Assembly (NCBI GenBank): GCA_937896665.1
Contig: CALBNS010000019.1
Coordinates: forward strand, 9,435 to 73,434
Direction: 5' to 3'
DNA length: 64,000 bases
Origin: an uncultured Clostridia bacterium
GTDB lineage: Bacteria; Bacillota; Clostridia; Lachnospirales; Lachnospiraceae
Shown here: piece by piece, positions 1-8,270 of the stretch
Layout: every line of letters starts with the position of its first letter
How positions within the stretch are numbered: the first letter of the stretch is position 1
Translations under genes and position numbers: made by a program
The notes under the pieces: generated by a model
The model's database searches: none
The model's input: the letters and a program-made list of their open reading frames with translations, nothing else
What the model was told of the DNA's origin: nothing

Positions 1-592
1 CCATCACCATCTGAATTCCCGTTGCCTTTGAAATTCCCTTCGGCATCAATTCATACATATCGCTGCCCCGGTCAATACACTCAAAATCCTTCGTAATGTA
101 TTCATAAAAAGTAGAGAAATCAGCCTCTTTACTTACCCACACACAGAATTTTTCAAACGAGAAATTTGCTCCATCTGTCGTGTCAGGTACACTTCTTCCG
201 TTTAGTCCAAATTTCTTCACAAGCTGGTCTACGACCTTGTGCTTTGGTACCTTCTGGTCAAAAAATACAGCTTCATAAGATTCATACACAGCCGTCACCT
301 TTGTTTTTCTAGCCATTTCTACTACTTCATTACATTTTTCCAAAGGAAGGCTGTGTCTGAAGATGCATTTACCGTCTGCGTATATATCTGTTCCACATCC
401 ACATACATATCCATCGAATCCAATCTCACGATATTTTTTCTCAACACTGAAAGACGTACGTCCAGTATTAATAAATAGTAGATGACCATTTTCTCTCGCC
501 TGTCTTATGGCTTTTATTGCGCTCTCCGGGATCTCGCCGGTTACCTCTGAAGAAATCGTTCCATCTATATCAAAAAAGATAAGTTTTCTCAT
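1..592 (-). CDS. HAD-superfamily hydrolase (Cof-like), C-terminus outside window
   Basis: The translated start carries the HAD motif I, DIDGT, with the two aspartates at residues 8 and 10, and a motif II NTGRT near residue 43. This is the layout of Cof-type phosphatases, which have a large cap domain between motifs II and III. Motifs III and IV are not visible because the gene continues past position 1. Its ATG overlaps the aroF stop codon by one base (TAATG), so it is the last visible gene of the aro operon and is probably translationally coupled. Cof-type enzymes usually dephosphorylate sugar phosphates or cofactors; the substrate cannot be read here. Confidence 0.85.
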   Translation of the reverse strand, partial: MRKLIFFDIDGTISSEVTGEIPESAIKAIRQARENGHLLFINTGRTSFSVEKKYREIGFDGYVCGCGTDIYADGKCIFRHSLPLEKCNEVVEMARKTKVTAVYESYEAVFFDQKVPKHKVVDQLVKKFGLNGRSVPDTTDGANFSFEKFCVWVSKEADFSTFYEYITKDFECIDRGSDMYELMPKGISKATGIQMVM

Positions 593-1620
593 TATAATTC
601 CTCCGCCAGATCATAAATCAGACGTTCTGTCTTTTCCCATCCAAGACATGGATCTGTGATAGATTGTCCATACACGCCACATTCTGCTGGCTGTGAACCA
701 TCTACGATATAACTTTCGATCATGAGTCCTTTTACGAGATTGTTGATATCCTTACTTACACGGCGGCTGTGCATAACATCTTTACTGATACGAATCTGTT
801 CCAGATACTTTTTATTTGAATTTGCATGGTTGGCATCAATAATAACACTCATGTTCTCCAAATCCTTTTTCTGATACCACTCATATACATGCATCAAATC
901 TTCGTAATGATAGTTCGCTATATTCTGACCCTGTGCATTCATGCCGCCACGAAGAATTGCATGTGCATATGGGTTTCCTTGACTTTCTACTTCCCAACCT
1001 CGGTAAATAAATGTGTGGCCACTCTGTGCCGCTGTAATAGAATTCATCATCACAGATAAATCTCCGCTGGTCGTGTTCTTCATTCCAACTGGAATATCAA
1101 TTGCACTGGCTGTCAAACGATGCTGCTGATTTTCAACAGAACGAGCTCCGATTGCAACATAAGCCAGTAAATCTGAAAGATATCTGTGGTTTTCCGGATA
1201 TAACATCTCATCTGCACACGTAAAACCAGTCTCTTTTAAAGCACGCATGTGCAGCTTTCTGATCTTAGTAAGCCCTTCAAGCATATCCGAATCGTGTAAC
1301 GGATCAGGCTGGTGAAGCATTCCTTTGTAACCTGCACCGGTCGTTCTTGGTTTATTCGTATAAATTCTTGGAATAATGATAATCTTATCTGCAACTTTAT
1401 CCTGTACCGGACGAAGTCTTGTAATATAGTCCATTACAGAATTTTCATAATCTGCTGAACATGGTCCGATGATTAAAAGGAACTTGTCAGATTCCCCCGA
1501 CAATACTTTTTTTATCTCAATATCCCTTTGTTTTCTTATTTTCTCCATCTCAGCTGTCACCGGATACATCTCTTTTACTTCCATTGGAATTGGTAATTTT
1601 CTTTTGAATTCACAATTCAT
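592..1620 (-). CDS. aroF: 3-deoxy-7-phosphoheptulonate synthase (DAHP synthase, class I)
   Basis: This cytoplasmic enzyme joins phosphoenolpyruvate and erythrose 4-phosphate in the first step of the shikimate pathway. The 342-residue product has the class I motifs: IGPCSADY near residue 51, PRIYTNKPRTTGAGYKG near residue 83, and RGG followed by NYHYEDL further on. The length is typical of the AroF/G/H family, without a fused chorismate mutase or ACT domain, so end-product control may act on the bare enzyme or on transcription. It follows aroA by 15 bases, and the stop codon overlaps the start of the HAD gene. It is transcribed after aroB, aroC and aroA, and so should be controlled by the attenuator upstream of aroB. 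Confidence 0.95.
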   Translation of the reverse strand: MNCEFKRKLPIPMEVKEMYPVTAEMEKIRKQRDIEIKKVLSGESDKFLLIIGPCSADYENSVMDYITRLRPVQDKVADKIIIIPRIYTNKPRTTGAGYKGMLHQPDPLHDSDMLEGLTKIRKLHMRALKETGFTCADEMLYPENHRYLSDLLAYVAIGARSVENQQHRLTASAIDIPVGMKNTTSGDLSVMMNSITAAQSGHTFIYRGWEVESQGNPYAHAILRGGMNAQGQNIANYHYEDLMHVYEWYQKKDLENMSVIIDANHANSNKKYLEQIRISKDVMHSRRVSKDINNLVKGLMIESYIVDGSQPAECGVYGQSITDPCLGWEKTERLIYDLAEEL

Positions 1621-1635
1621 AATTATGTCCTCCTG

Positions 1636-2841
1636 CTATTGTTTTTCTATTTGAATTCCTAAATCACTAATTACTTCATAATAATTTGGAAAACTTTTCT
1701 TTACTGCCTGTGCTTCACAGATAATACCGCCTGTAATTGACGCAAGCACAGATAACGTCATTGCAATTCTATGGTCATTGTGACTTTGTAAGTTTTCTTT
1801 TGGAGTCCGAAGTTTTCCGTCATAAACGGTAATTACATTCTCCTGAACCTCGCACCGAATACCAAATTTCTCCAGTTCTTCTGCCATAACCACACCGCGG
1901 TCGCTCTCTTTCATTTTTAATCTCCTTGTGCCTGTAAAGACTGCACCGTGCAAAGCTGCTGCCATTCCCATCAGAATCGGACCCAAATCTGGGCACTCTG
2001 CAATATCCAAGATTGGTTTTTCTTCCTGCAGCAATTTAAAATATGTGCGGTATATTTGATCTCCCTGCAGACTGTCTTCGGTGAGTCCCTCTACCTGAAC
2101 CGCTCCGCCGATTAGATTAAGTGCTTCTAAAAATGCTGCATTAGAGTAATCGCCCTCTACATTCACATCAATCGGCTGATAAGTCTGACTTCCTTTGATT
2201 TCATACCGGTTTCCTTCCTGTTTCACTTCAATCCCACACAAATCAAGAACCTGCAAGGTCATTTCAATATAAGCCTTGCTTTCGATTGGGGGAATAATCT
2301 CCAGCACACTATCCTTCTCAAGCAAAGGAAGGGCATATAATAGTCCGGTAATAAACTGACTGCTGATATCACCCGGCACCTGAAAATATGCGGCCTTAAG
2401 TCTGCCATCCAATAGAAGCCTTCCTTCTGATTTTTCGAAACAAATCCCTTGTTCCGTGCAAATTTTCTCGTAAATGCTAAGTGGCCTTTCAAACAAGCGT
2501 TTCGCGCCTACAAACTCGCAGCGTGCGCCGCCGCTTAATAATAGTGGTACAAAAAAACGTAATGTACTTCCACTTTCATTACAGTCAAGTGGTTCGTCTG
2601 ATACAATGGCTCTCTTTCCGATTCCCTTCAGAGTTACCTGTCCGCCTTTGATGTCACATTGGACACCAAGTGCTTCTAAAATACCGATTGTTGCTTTGAT
2701 ATCCTCACTCAAATCAATGTTTCTTATAACGGAAGTTCCTTCCGATAAACCTGCACCGATTAGCATTCTGTGTGCCATACTTTTCGATGGAGGTGCTTTT
2801 ACCTTTCCTGCCGCTTTTCCGACCTTAATCTCTATATTCAT
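1636..2841 (-). CDS. aroA: 3-phosphoshikimate 1-carboxyvinyltransferase (EPSP synthase)
   Basis: EPSP synthase transfers an enolpyruvyl group from PEP to shikimate 3-phosphate. The 401-residue protein shows SKSMAHR near residue 19 (substrate-binding Lys and Ser), NESGSTLRF near residue 89, MKESDR near residue 310 and HNDHRIAMT near residue 354, all expected for this family. It is slightly shorter than the roughly 427-residue proteobacterial enzyme, which is common in Firmicutes. Its ATG overlaps the aroC stop by four bases, indicating translational coupling within aroB-aroC-aroA-aroF. Confidence 0.96.
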   Translation of the reverse strand: MNIEIKVGKAAGKVKAPPSKSMAHRMLIGAGLSEGTSVIRNIDLSEDIKATIGILEALGVQCDIKGGQVTLKGIGKRAIVSDEPLDCNESGSTLRFFVPLLLSGGARCEFVGAKRLFERPLSIYEKICTEQGICFEKSEGRLLLDGRLKAAYFQVPGDISSQFITGLLYALPLLEKDSVLEIIPPIESKAYIEMTLQVLDLCGIEVKQEGNRYEIKGSQTYQPIDVNVEGDYSNAAFLEALNLIGGAVQVEGLTEDSLQGDQIYRTYFKLLQEEKPILDIAECPDLGPILMGMAAALHGAVFTGTRRLKMKESDRGVVMAEELEKFGIRCEVQENVITVYDGKLRTPKENLQSHNDHRIAMTLSVLASITGGIICEAQAVKKSFPNYYEVISDLGIQIEKQ

Positions 2842-3947
2842 TCCTCCATCTCCTTCATCCAGTCTGTTCCATACCGAAGTGCCAGCATATCTGCAATGAC
2901 AATTGCTGTCATACTGTCCACTACGACTCTTGCTCTGTGAATAATTGCGGGATCGTGCCTTCCCTGAATCTGAATGATTTCATTTTCCCGCAGTGCAATA
3001 TCCACAGTCTCCTGCTTTTTATAAATGGATGGTGTTGGCTTGATTACTGTATTAAAAAGAATCGGCATTCCGTTGGTAATACCACCGTTAATTCCACCGT
3101 TGTTATTTGTCTTCGTCACAACAGCCCCATCCTGCATTGCAAATGCATCATTTGCCTCACTGCCCTTCATCTGCGCGAATGCAAACCCTTTTCCAAATTC
3201 AATGCCCTTGACTGCCGGAATACTAAACATTCCATGTGCCAGCATGCTTTCCATGGAATCGAACCACGGTTCACCGACCCCCGAAGGAATTCCTGTTACA
3301 ACCGTCTCCAAAATTCCTCCGACACTGTCGCCTTCATTGGCTGCCTGCGTCATATAATCATGCATTTCTTTTGCAGCTTTTTCATTAAGCACCGGGAACA
3401 ACAGCCGATTCAATTTTTCGATATCTTCCTTGTAATTTTCAAACGGTTGGTCAGAAATACTTCCGCATTGTTTAATATGTGTCCCGATATAGATTCCTTT
3501 TTTTTGCAGTGCATGTATGAGAATCGCACCTGCTGCCACAACCGGAGTTGTAATTCTGCCGGAAAAATGTCCGCCACCCCGATAGTCTGCAAAACCATGA
3601 TATTTTTCCATCGCTGTAAAATCTGCATGCCCAGGTCTCATCAAATCTTTCGTTTTCGAATAATCCTTGCTCTTTGTATTCTGATTTGTAAAAAGGATAC
3701 AAAGTGGCGTTCCTGTCGTCTTTCCTTCAAACACTCCGCTTACAATATGTGGCTCATCACTCTCTACACGCTGTGTCGAAATCTTTCCATGTGGCTTTCG
3801 AAGTTCTAACTGATTCTTGATAAATTCCAAATCAATCTCAAGCCCCGGTGCAAGGCCATCTATCACAGCTCCTATCTGTTCCCCATGGCTTTCACCGAAT
3901 AATGTCACGGTAATACTGTTACCAAACACATTTTTCATTCCATCCAC
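2838..3947 (-). CDS. aroC: chorismate synthase
   Basis: Chorismate synthase makes chorismate from EPSP and uses reduced FMN. FGESHG lies near residue 16, and the family's central segment appears as YRGGGHFSGRITTP near residue 122, a variant of the better known RSSARET form that I associate with clostridial enzymes. The C-terminus keeps GRHDPAI. The 369-residue length is normal. Two ATG codons are possible: 3947, with GGAG five bases upstream, and 3938, which gives the more usual N-terminus MKNVFG. Either overlaps the 3' end of aroB, so translation is coupled. Confidence 0.95.
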   Translation of the reverse strand: MDGMKNVFGNSITVTLFGESHGEQIGAVIDGLAPGLEIDLEFIKNQLELRKPHGKISTQRVESDEPHIVSGVFEGKTTGTPLCILFTNQNTKSKDYSKTKDLMRPGHADFTAMEKYHGFADYRGGGHFSGRITTPVVAAGAILIHALQKKGIYIGTHIKQCGSISDQPFENYKEDIEKLNRLLFPVLNEKAAKEMHDYMTQAANEGDSVGGILETVVTGIPSGVGEPWFDSMESMLAHGMFSIPAVKGIEFGKGFAFAQMKGSEANDAFAMQDGAVVTKTNNNGGINGGITNGMPILFNTVIKPTPSIYKKQETVDIALRENEIIQIQGRHDPAIIHRARVVVDSMTAIVIADMLALRYGTDWMKEMEE

Positions 3948-4944
3948 TCTCCAATCTATCCAGCACTTCCTGCATTGTCCATTCTTCTATAGACCCCTCA
4001 CCTGCCTTTGGGACTGTGACTACGGAACAATTCTGGTTATTAGCTTTTTTATCATGTGTGATTGCTTCTTTTACTTCTTTCATATCAAAAACAGATAGTT
4101 CTGGAAGCTTAAAACCAATCTTATCATATATTGCAAGCAATTGTTGTTGCACTTCCTCATTACTCATATACAGCATTCCGAGCGCCACACATTCACCGTG
4201 ATAAAGCTGTCCATTCGCTGCACTTTCAAATCCATGTCCAATGGTGTGGCCGAAATTTAAAATCTTTCGCAAATGGCTTTCCTTTTCGTCCTGCTCAACT
4301 ACATATTTTTTTACCAACAATGCCCTTTCAATCATCAAATCAATCTGTTCTTTCCAATTCCCGTTTAAGAATAAGTCAAACAATTCACGATCGCCGGTTG
4401 CCCCCATCTTGATTGCTTCCATCAGACCGTTAAGAATCTGACGTTCTGACAGAGTGCTCTGAGTATCCGGGTCAATCAGCACAGCCTTTGGCTGGTGAAA
4501 TGCACCAATAATATTCTTAATTCCTGCAAGATTGACTGCTGTCTTGCCTCCAATTGACGAATCCACCTGAGACAGCACCGTCGTCGGAATATTATAGAAA
4601 TCGATTCCTCTCATATAAAGAGAAGCAACAAAGCCACCCAAATCACCGACTACACCTCCGCCGACTGCTGCCACACAATCCTTCCGACTAAATTGATGTT
4701 CTAGCATCTCTGTGAGAATCTCTTCTGCTGTCTGCAAGGACTTACTTCCTTCTCCTTGTGGCACGACTTTTATGTAGGCTTCCTTACATTGCTTTGCAAT
4801 CGTCTCCGCGTAAACAGACGGAACTCCTTCATCTGTGATAACCATCACTTTTCTTTGTAAATTCAATAATTTATCTGCTTTGTTCAAGTTTCCACGTCCT
4901 AGCTCAATATTATAACTATGTGGTCCTAATTCCATTCGAATCAT
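3919..4944 (-). CDS. aroB: 3-dehydroquinate synthase
   Basis: AroB cyclises DAHP to 3-dehydroquinate using NAD and a metal ion. The 341-residue product has GGGVVGDLGGF near residue 95, VDSSIGGKTAVN near residue 130 and NFGHTIGHGFE near residue 234, the last containing metal-binding histidines. An AGGTGA ribosome-binding site lies nine bases before the ATG. It is the first structural gene after the attenuator, the terminator hairpin ending only about 17 bases upstream. Pathway order is not the gene order: aroB leads and aroF, the committed step, is fourth. Confidence 0.96.
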   Translation of the reverse strand: MIRMELGPHSYNIELGRGNLNKADKLLNLQRKVMVITDEGVPSVYAETIAKQCKEAYIKVVPQGEGSKSLQTAEEILTEMLEHQFSRKDCVAAVGGGVVGDLGGFVASLYMRGIDFYNIPTTVLSQVDSSIGGKTAVNLAGIKNIIGAFHQPKAVLIDPDTQSTLSERQILNGLMEAIKMGATGDRELFDLFLNGNWKEQIDLMIERALLVKKYVVEQDEKESHLRKILNFGHTIGHGFESAANGQLYHGECVALGMLYMSNEEVQQQLLAIYDKIGFKLPELSVFDMKEVKEAITHDKKANNQNCSVVTVPKAGEGSIEEWTMQEVLDRLESGWNEKCVW

Positions 4945-4960
4945 TTATTATCACCTCATA

Positions 4961-5002
4961 CAAACAAAAATACCGGTCTTTGCTACTTCAAATACCGGCA
5001 TT
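4961..5002 (-). terminator. Intrinsic terminator of the aro attenuator
   Basis: On the minus strand the 9-bp arms AATGCCGGT (5002-4994) and ACCGGTATT (4977-4969) pair, with an inner 4-bp stem TTTG/CAAA around a six-base loop, followed at once by TTTTTGTTTG. This is a strong rho-independent terminator placed between a leader peptide and aroB rather than after a gene. Its loop and 5' arm can pair instead with the segment at 5036-5054, so termination should be conditional. Confidence 0.88.
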
Positions 5003-5054
5003 CACTTTATTATCTCTTAACTTAGTGTACATATCGGATATGAATGTAGCAAAA
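4979..5054 (-). promoter_or_regulatory. Antiterminator pairing region of the aro leader
   Basis: The minus-strand segment at 5054-5036, beginning TTTTGCTAC directly after the leader-peptide stop codon, is complementary to the segment at 4996-4979. Eight bases match perfectly (TTTGCTAC/GTAGCAAA), followed by an imperfect extension of about ten more positions that includes TTCA/TGAA and CC/GG. Forming this duplex removes the terminator's inner stem and part of its 5' arm. A ribosome at the leader stop codon would cover the upstream arm, whereas a ribosome stalled at the Phe/Tyr codons would leave it free. The structure is inferred by eye and no folding energies were computed. Confidence 0.72.
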
Positions 5055-5132
5055 TTAGCCAGCGCTAAAATAAAAGCCCTGGAAATAGAAGAAAAAGTAT
5101 GAACTTATATCTTTCATCATTTTCTTACACAT
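5055..5132 (-). CDS. Phe/Tyr-rich leader peptide of the aro operon
   Basis: A 25-codon ORF begins at ATG 5132 and ends with TAA at 5057-5055. Nine of its residues are aromatic (six Phe, three Tyr) and all nine fall in residues 12-22, which read YFFFYFQGFYF. There is no Trp. A modest purine-rich site (GGACAGGCGG) lies about eight bases upstream, and the predicted transcription start is about 27 bases upstream. Internal ATGs at 5120 and 5117 are possible alternative starts and would keep the aromatic run. The composition resembles the pheL type of attenuator peptide. I infer a regulatory rather than structural role from its position between promoter and terminator. Confidence 0.82.
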   Translation of the reverse strand: MCKKMMKDISSYFFFYFQGFYFSAG

Positions 5133-5165
5133 AACATAAACCGCCTGTCCTTAAATCTGTTTTTT

Positions 5166-5194
5166 ATTATAGTTCTATGCTTTTTATTTGTCAA
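5166..5194 (-). promoter_or_regulatory. Sigma-A promoter of the aro operon
   Basis: On the minus strand TTGACA (5194-5189) and TATAAT (5171-5166) are both perfect consensus hexamers separated by 17 bases. Transcription should begin near 5159, giving a leader of about 215 nt before aroB that contains the leader peptide and terminator. Confidence 0.9.
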
Positions 5195-5269
5195 TATGAT
5201 TTTTCGCTTTAAAGCGATAAATTATTTCTAGTTATCTTTTTTGATTTGGCATACGCGTAGAAGAGCATG

Positions 5270-5297
5270 AAAAAAGCCCTTGATATGTTCAAGGACT
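5270..5297 (-). terminator. Terminator downstream of tRNA-Thr
   Basis: On the minus strand AGTCCTTGA and TCAAGGGCT pair around ACATA (one G-U pair), followed by TTTTTTC. It sits ten bases after the tRNA 3' end and insulates the aro promoter from the tRNA transcript. Confidence 0.85.
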
Positions 5298-5306
5298 TCC
5301 ACAAGA

Positions 5307-5379
<73 letters not shown>

Positions 5380-5408
5380 ACATGTCTATAAAAATAATCA
5401 CAAAACTT

Positions 5409-5436
5409 ATTATATCGAATTTTTAAAATTATGCAA
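5409..5436 (-). promoter_or_regulatory. Promoter of tRNA-Thr
   Basis: On the minus strand TTGCAT (5436-5431) and TATAAT (5414-5409) are separated by 16 bases. The expected start near 5402 leaves about 23 bases before the mature tRNA 5' end. Confidence 0.75.
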
Positions 5437-5455
5437 GCCTTTTATGTAAATTCAT

Positions 5456-5494
5456 AAAAAACATGCCACAGCTCGTCCTTTCGGGTGAACTGTG
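5456..5494 (-). terminator. Terminator after rubrerythrin
   Basis: On the minus strand CACAGTTC and GAGCTGTG form an 8-bp stem (one G-U) and are followed by GGCATGTTTTTT. It lies about 20 bases beyond the rubrerythrin stop codon. Confidence 0.8.
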
Positions 5495-5514
5495 ACGATG
5501 AATTGAATGTGATC

Positions 5515-6051
5515 TTAGTAATTCTCGCTATGAATCTCAAAATAAGCTCTTGGATGTGCACATGTCGGACAAATCTCTGGTGCTTCCTTACCTACTACGA
5601 TATGACCACAGTTGCGGCATTCCCATACTTTCACTTCACTCTTTGCAAATACTTCTGCCATCTCAACATTCTTTAATAATGCACGATAACGTTCTTCGTG
5701 ATGTTTCTCGATTGCTGCAACTAATCTGAATTTCTTAGCAAGTTCTGTGAACCCTTCTTCCTCAGCTGTTTTGGCAAATCCTTCATACATATCTGTCCAT
5801 TCATAGTTTTCGCCAGTTGCCGCATCTTCAAGATTAGATGCCGTATCTCCAATTCCATCTAACTCTTTCAGCCACATCTTCGCATGTTCTTTTTCATTGT
5901 CAGCTGTTTTTAAAAACAGTGAAGAGATCTGTTCATAACCTTCTTTCTTTGCAACAGATGCAAAATATGTATATTTATTTCTTGCCTGTGACTCTCCTGC
6001 AAATGCTGCTTCCAAATTCTTTTCTGTCTGTGTTCCTGCGTATTTTGACAT
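5515..6051 (-). CDS. rbr: Rubrerythrin
   Basis: Rubrerythrin reduces hydrogen peroxide in the cytoplasm of anaerobes, using a diiron site and a rubredoxin-like iron centre. The 178-residue product has an N-terminal four-helix ferritin-like domain with Glu and ExxH iron ligands (ESQARN near residue 20, EKEHA near residue 53, EKHHEER near residue 127). The C-terminal rubredoxin domain has paired CxxC motifs, ECRNCG and CPTC. I chose the ATG at 6051 because GGAGG lies just upstream; the reading frame is open farther but without a start site. It stands alone between its own promoter and terminator, so it is probably monocistronic and stress-controlled. Confidence 0.96.
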   Translation of the reverse strand: MSKYAGTQTEKNLEAAFAGESQARNKYTYFASVAKKEGYEQISSLFLKTADNEKEHAKMWLKELDGIGDTASNLEDAATGENYEWTDMYEGFAKTAEEEGFTELAKKFRLVAAIEKHHEERYRALLKNVEMAEVFAKSEVKVWECRNCGHIVVGKEAPEICPTCAHPRAYFEIHSENY

Positions 6052-6075
6052 TTTCCTACCTCCTATATAATCATC

Positions 6076-6104
6076 GTTATATATTTTATTTGAATAAATG
6101 TTAA
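6076..6104 (-). promoter_or_regulatory. Probable rubrerythrin promoter
   Basis: On the minus strand TTAACA (6104-6099) and TATAAC (6081-6076) are separated by 17 bases and lie about 25 bases before the GGAGG ribosome-binding site. No clear PerR-type operator was recognised. Confidence 0.55.
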
Positions 6105-6154
6105 CACTCCATATTCTAAAAATCAACCATTTTTTACAATTTTACAACAACGAA

Positions 6155-7045
6155 TCAGTCTTCTTTTTTCATATGAATGTCTATCTGACGATATGGGATT
6201 TCGATTCCATTTTCGTCCATTGTTAATTTGATTTTTTCTAACATACGCCAGCGTGTCGTCCAATAATCCTGGGTTTTTACCCAACCCCTTACGCCAAGCA
6301 CAACGGAACTTTCGCCAAGGCTGTCTACGAATACAAGCTGTTCCTTATCTTTCAAAATGGATTCCTCTTCATTGAGTAAATTCTCAACAAGCCGTTTTGC
6401 TTTCTTCAAATCTGCATCGTAAGAAATGTCTACTGTTAAATCCAATCTGCGCTCCATCTGTGCTGTAACATTCGTCAGACTATTATTTGTCAATGCTCCA
6501 TTTGGAATGACGATGATTTTATTATCTACAGTTGCAAGCTTGGTGTAGAAAATCTGTATTTCCTTTACAGTGCCTTCGCATTTATGATTATCTTCAATAA
6601 TATAGTCACCAACGACAAACGGTTTTAACAGGAGGATCAAAACACCTCCCGCAAAATTCGAAAGACTTCCCTGTAATGCCAGACCAATCGCCACACCACC
6701 GGATGCAAGCACTGCCGCCACCGAAGTTGTATCCAGACCAAATTTTGTTCCAATCGAGAAAATCAAAATAAAATATAATAAAAATTTTAATACTGAATCG
6801 ACAAATTGTTCCACACCCTTATCTACACTGGAGCGTTCCAAAGAACGTCCAACAATTTTTCGAATCATTTTAATCAGTTTTGCTCCGACAAAGAATATTA
6901 AAAGCGCCAGAATAACTTTAATACCAAATCCTATCAAAACAGGAATATGTGCATCAATATATGATTTCAGCCTGCTTACTTCCTGCACGGCCTCTGTCGC
7001 CACCTGTGAAATTTCATTATTGCCTGATGTCTGCACTAATAACAT
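6155..7045 (-). CDS. Small-conductance mechanosensitive channel (MscS family)
   Basis: MscS channels open under membrane tension and release solutes during osmotic downshock. The 296-residue protein has three predicted membrane segments: about residues 35-57 (IPVLIGFGIKVILALLIFFV), residues 82-105, and a third, pore-lining helix rich in Ala and Gly (VAAVLASGGVAIGLALQGSL). A cytoplasmic beta domain follows, with PFVVGDYI and VIPNGAL motifs. The ATG has AAAGGAG upstream and overlaps the end of pgeF closely (stop at 7047). It is the last gene of the rnhB-yraN-pgeF group and ends shortly before the rubrerythrin promoter. Confidence 0.92.
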   Translation of the reverse strand: MLLVQTSGNNEISQVATEAVQEVSRLKSYIDAHIPVLIGFGIKVILALLIFFVGAKLIKMIRKIVGRSLERSSVDKGVEQFVDSVLKFLLYFILIFSIGTKFGLDTTSVAAVLASGGVAIGLALQGSLSNFAGGVLILLLKPFVVGDYIIEDNHKCEGTVKEIQIFYTKLATVDNKIIVIPNGALTNNSLTNVTAQMERRLDLTVDISYDADLKKAKRLVENLLNEEESILKDKEQLVFVDSLGESSVVLGVRGWVKTQDYWTTRWRMLEKIKLTMDENGIEIPYRQIDIHMKKED

Positions 7046-7046
7046 A

Positions 7047-7904
7047 TTATCTCTCCTTTAATAATAAGAATGCCGCGAGATTCCCACGTTTTCCATGCGA
7101 GGCACGATGTGAAAACAAAATCTCAGGATTACAGCAGGTACAAAGGTTCGTTACCGCAATGTTATCTTTTAAAACACCCGCTTCCTCCAATACAATCTCA
7201 TTTGCCCTCCACAAATTCAATTGATATTTTCCATTTTCTTTTTGATAAAATAATTCATTCCAATATTTTAAGTCAAATTGATTTTGAAATTCCTTAATCA
7301 CATCGAAACTCACTTCATAACAGTCCTGACAGATTGACGGACCAATTGCCGCTATCACATCAGATGGATTCGTGCCATAGACTTCCCCCATCCTTTCGAT
7401 TGTCACCTGTCCTATTTTTCCGACAGTTCCCCGCCATCCGGAGTGACTGAGCCCGATAGCCTTATGTACCGGGTCCACAAAGAACAACGGTACGCAGTCT
7501 GCATAAAAGGTCGTAAGACATAGTCCCGGAATATTCGTAATTAATCCATCTACATCCCGATAATTCAATGGTTTTGTAAGACCTTTCCCTCTGTCTTCTT
7601 CTGTCACAACCCGTACATTCGTTGTATGTGTCTGCATGGAAAACACAAAGCTATCGTCCGGAACACCAAGTGCCTGCGCCATTCTCCTATAGTTTTCGCG
7701 CACAGCAGACTCTTCATCTCCTCTAGAAAAGCTGAGATTCATGGTACTGCATACACCTTGGCTGACGCCTCCCAGACGAGTCGAAAATGCATGCTTCACA
7801 ATTTCAGTCCCGACAAGCAACGGATACTCCAAATACAAAAGACCATTTTTACGCTTTTCTTCAAAAACCTGTTCTTGATTCTTATATTTCAAACTTTTAT
7901 CCAT
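7047..7904 (-). CDS. pgeF: Peptidoglycan editing factor / multicopper polyphenol oxidase family
   Basis: PgeF (YfiH, DUF152) proteins are purine nucleoside phosphorylase-like enzymes, and in E. coli the protein removes mis-incorporated residues from peptidoglycan precursors. The diagnostic metal-site segments are YADCVPLFF near residue 135, LSHSGWRGTV near residue 152 and the C-terminal CTCCNPEILFSHRASHGKRGN. I chose ATG 7904 giving 285 residues; a GTG at 7916 is possible, and neither has a strong ribosome-binding site. It lies between yraN and the MscS gene on the same strand, a common neighbourhood in Firmicutes. Confidence 0.9.
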   Translation of the reverse strand: MDKSLKYKNQEQVFEEKRKNGLLYLEYPLLVGTEIVKHAFSTRLGGVSQGVCSTMNLSFSRGDEESAVRENYRRMAQALGVPDDSFVFSMQTHTTNVRVVTEEDRGKGLTKPLNYRDVDGLITNIPGLCLTTFYADCVPLFFVDPVHKAIGLSHSGWRGTVGKIGQVTIERMGEVYGTNPSDVIAAIGPSICQDCYEVSFDVIKEFQNQFDLKYWNELFYQKENGKYQLNLWRANEIVLEEAGVLKDNIAVTNLCTCCNPEILFSHRASHGKRGNLAAFLLLKER

Positions 7905-7946
7905 ATATTTACCCACTTTATCAATTATAATATTTCTCTTTCCATA

Positions 7947-8270
7947 TTATCCCCAGAAATCAAAAGCATTTTTAATCAGAACAATTTCTTCTCCCAAAAT
8001 GCCTACAACATCAAACCTGCATGCCACATCAATACATTTTTGCTTACTTAAGTAATATAGGGCACACAGTGAAATCTTCTTTTGTTTTGCAAAGGAAACA
8101 GCCTCCAATGGATGATCTTTTTGATCGCTATCCCGATATTTCACTTCACAGAACACCAGGTATTCTCCCTCCCGTGCTATAATATCAATTTCACCCATTT
8201 TACAGTAGAAATTGTACTGTAAAATCTCATAGCCCTGTGCTTCCAGATAAGCACCTGCCTTTTTTTTCAT
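7947..8270 (-). CDS. yraN: YraN family endonuclease-like protein, 5' end frameshifted
   Basis: YraN (UPF0102) proteins have a restriction-endonuclease-like fold and often follow rnhB. The 107-residue frame contains the conserved core: GYEILQYNFYCKMGEIDIIA, then VFCEVKYR, carrying the Asp and Glu-x-Lys nuclease residues. The family's usual first segment (NKR..G..YE..A) is missing from this frame but is encoded just upstream in another frame, starting at ATG 8304 after a good GGAG site. The two frames are joined through eight A residues at 8267-8260 on the minus strand. Seven would restore one 119-residue ORF. The listed start uses the internal ATG at 8270. Confidence 0.82.
   Translation of the reverse strand: MKKKAGAYLEAQGYEILQYNFYCKMGEIDIIAREGEYLVFCEVKYRDSDQKDHPLEAVSFAKQKKISLCALYYLSKQKCIDVACRFDVVGILGEEIVLIKNAFDFWG

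Noticed and set aside
2937..3809. Plus-strand ORF of 290 codons
   Set aside because: It lies wholly antisense to aroC, has no ribosome-binding site and no recognisable domain; the minus-strand gene explains the region.
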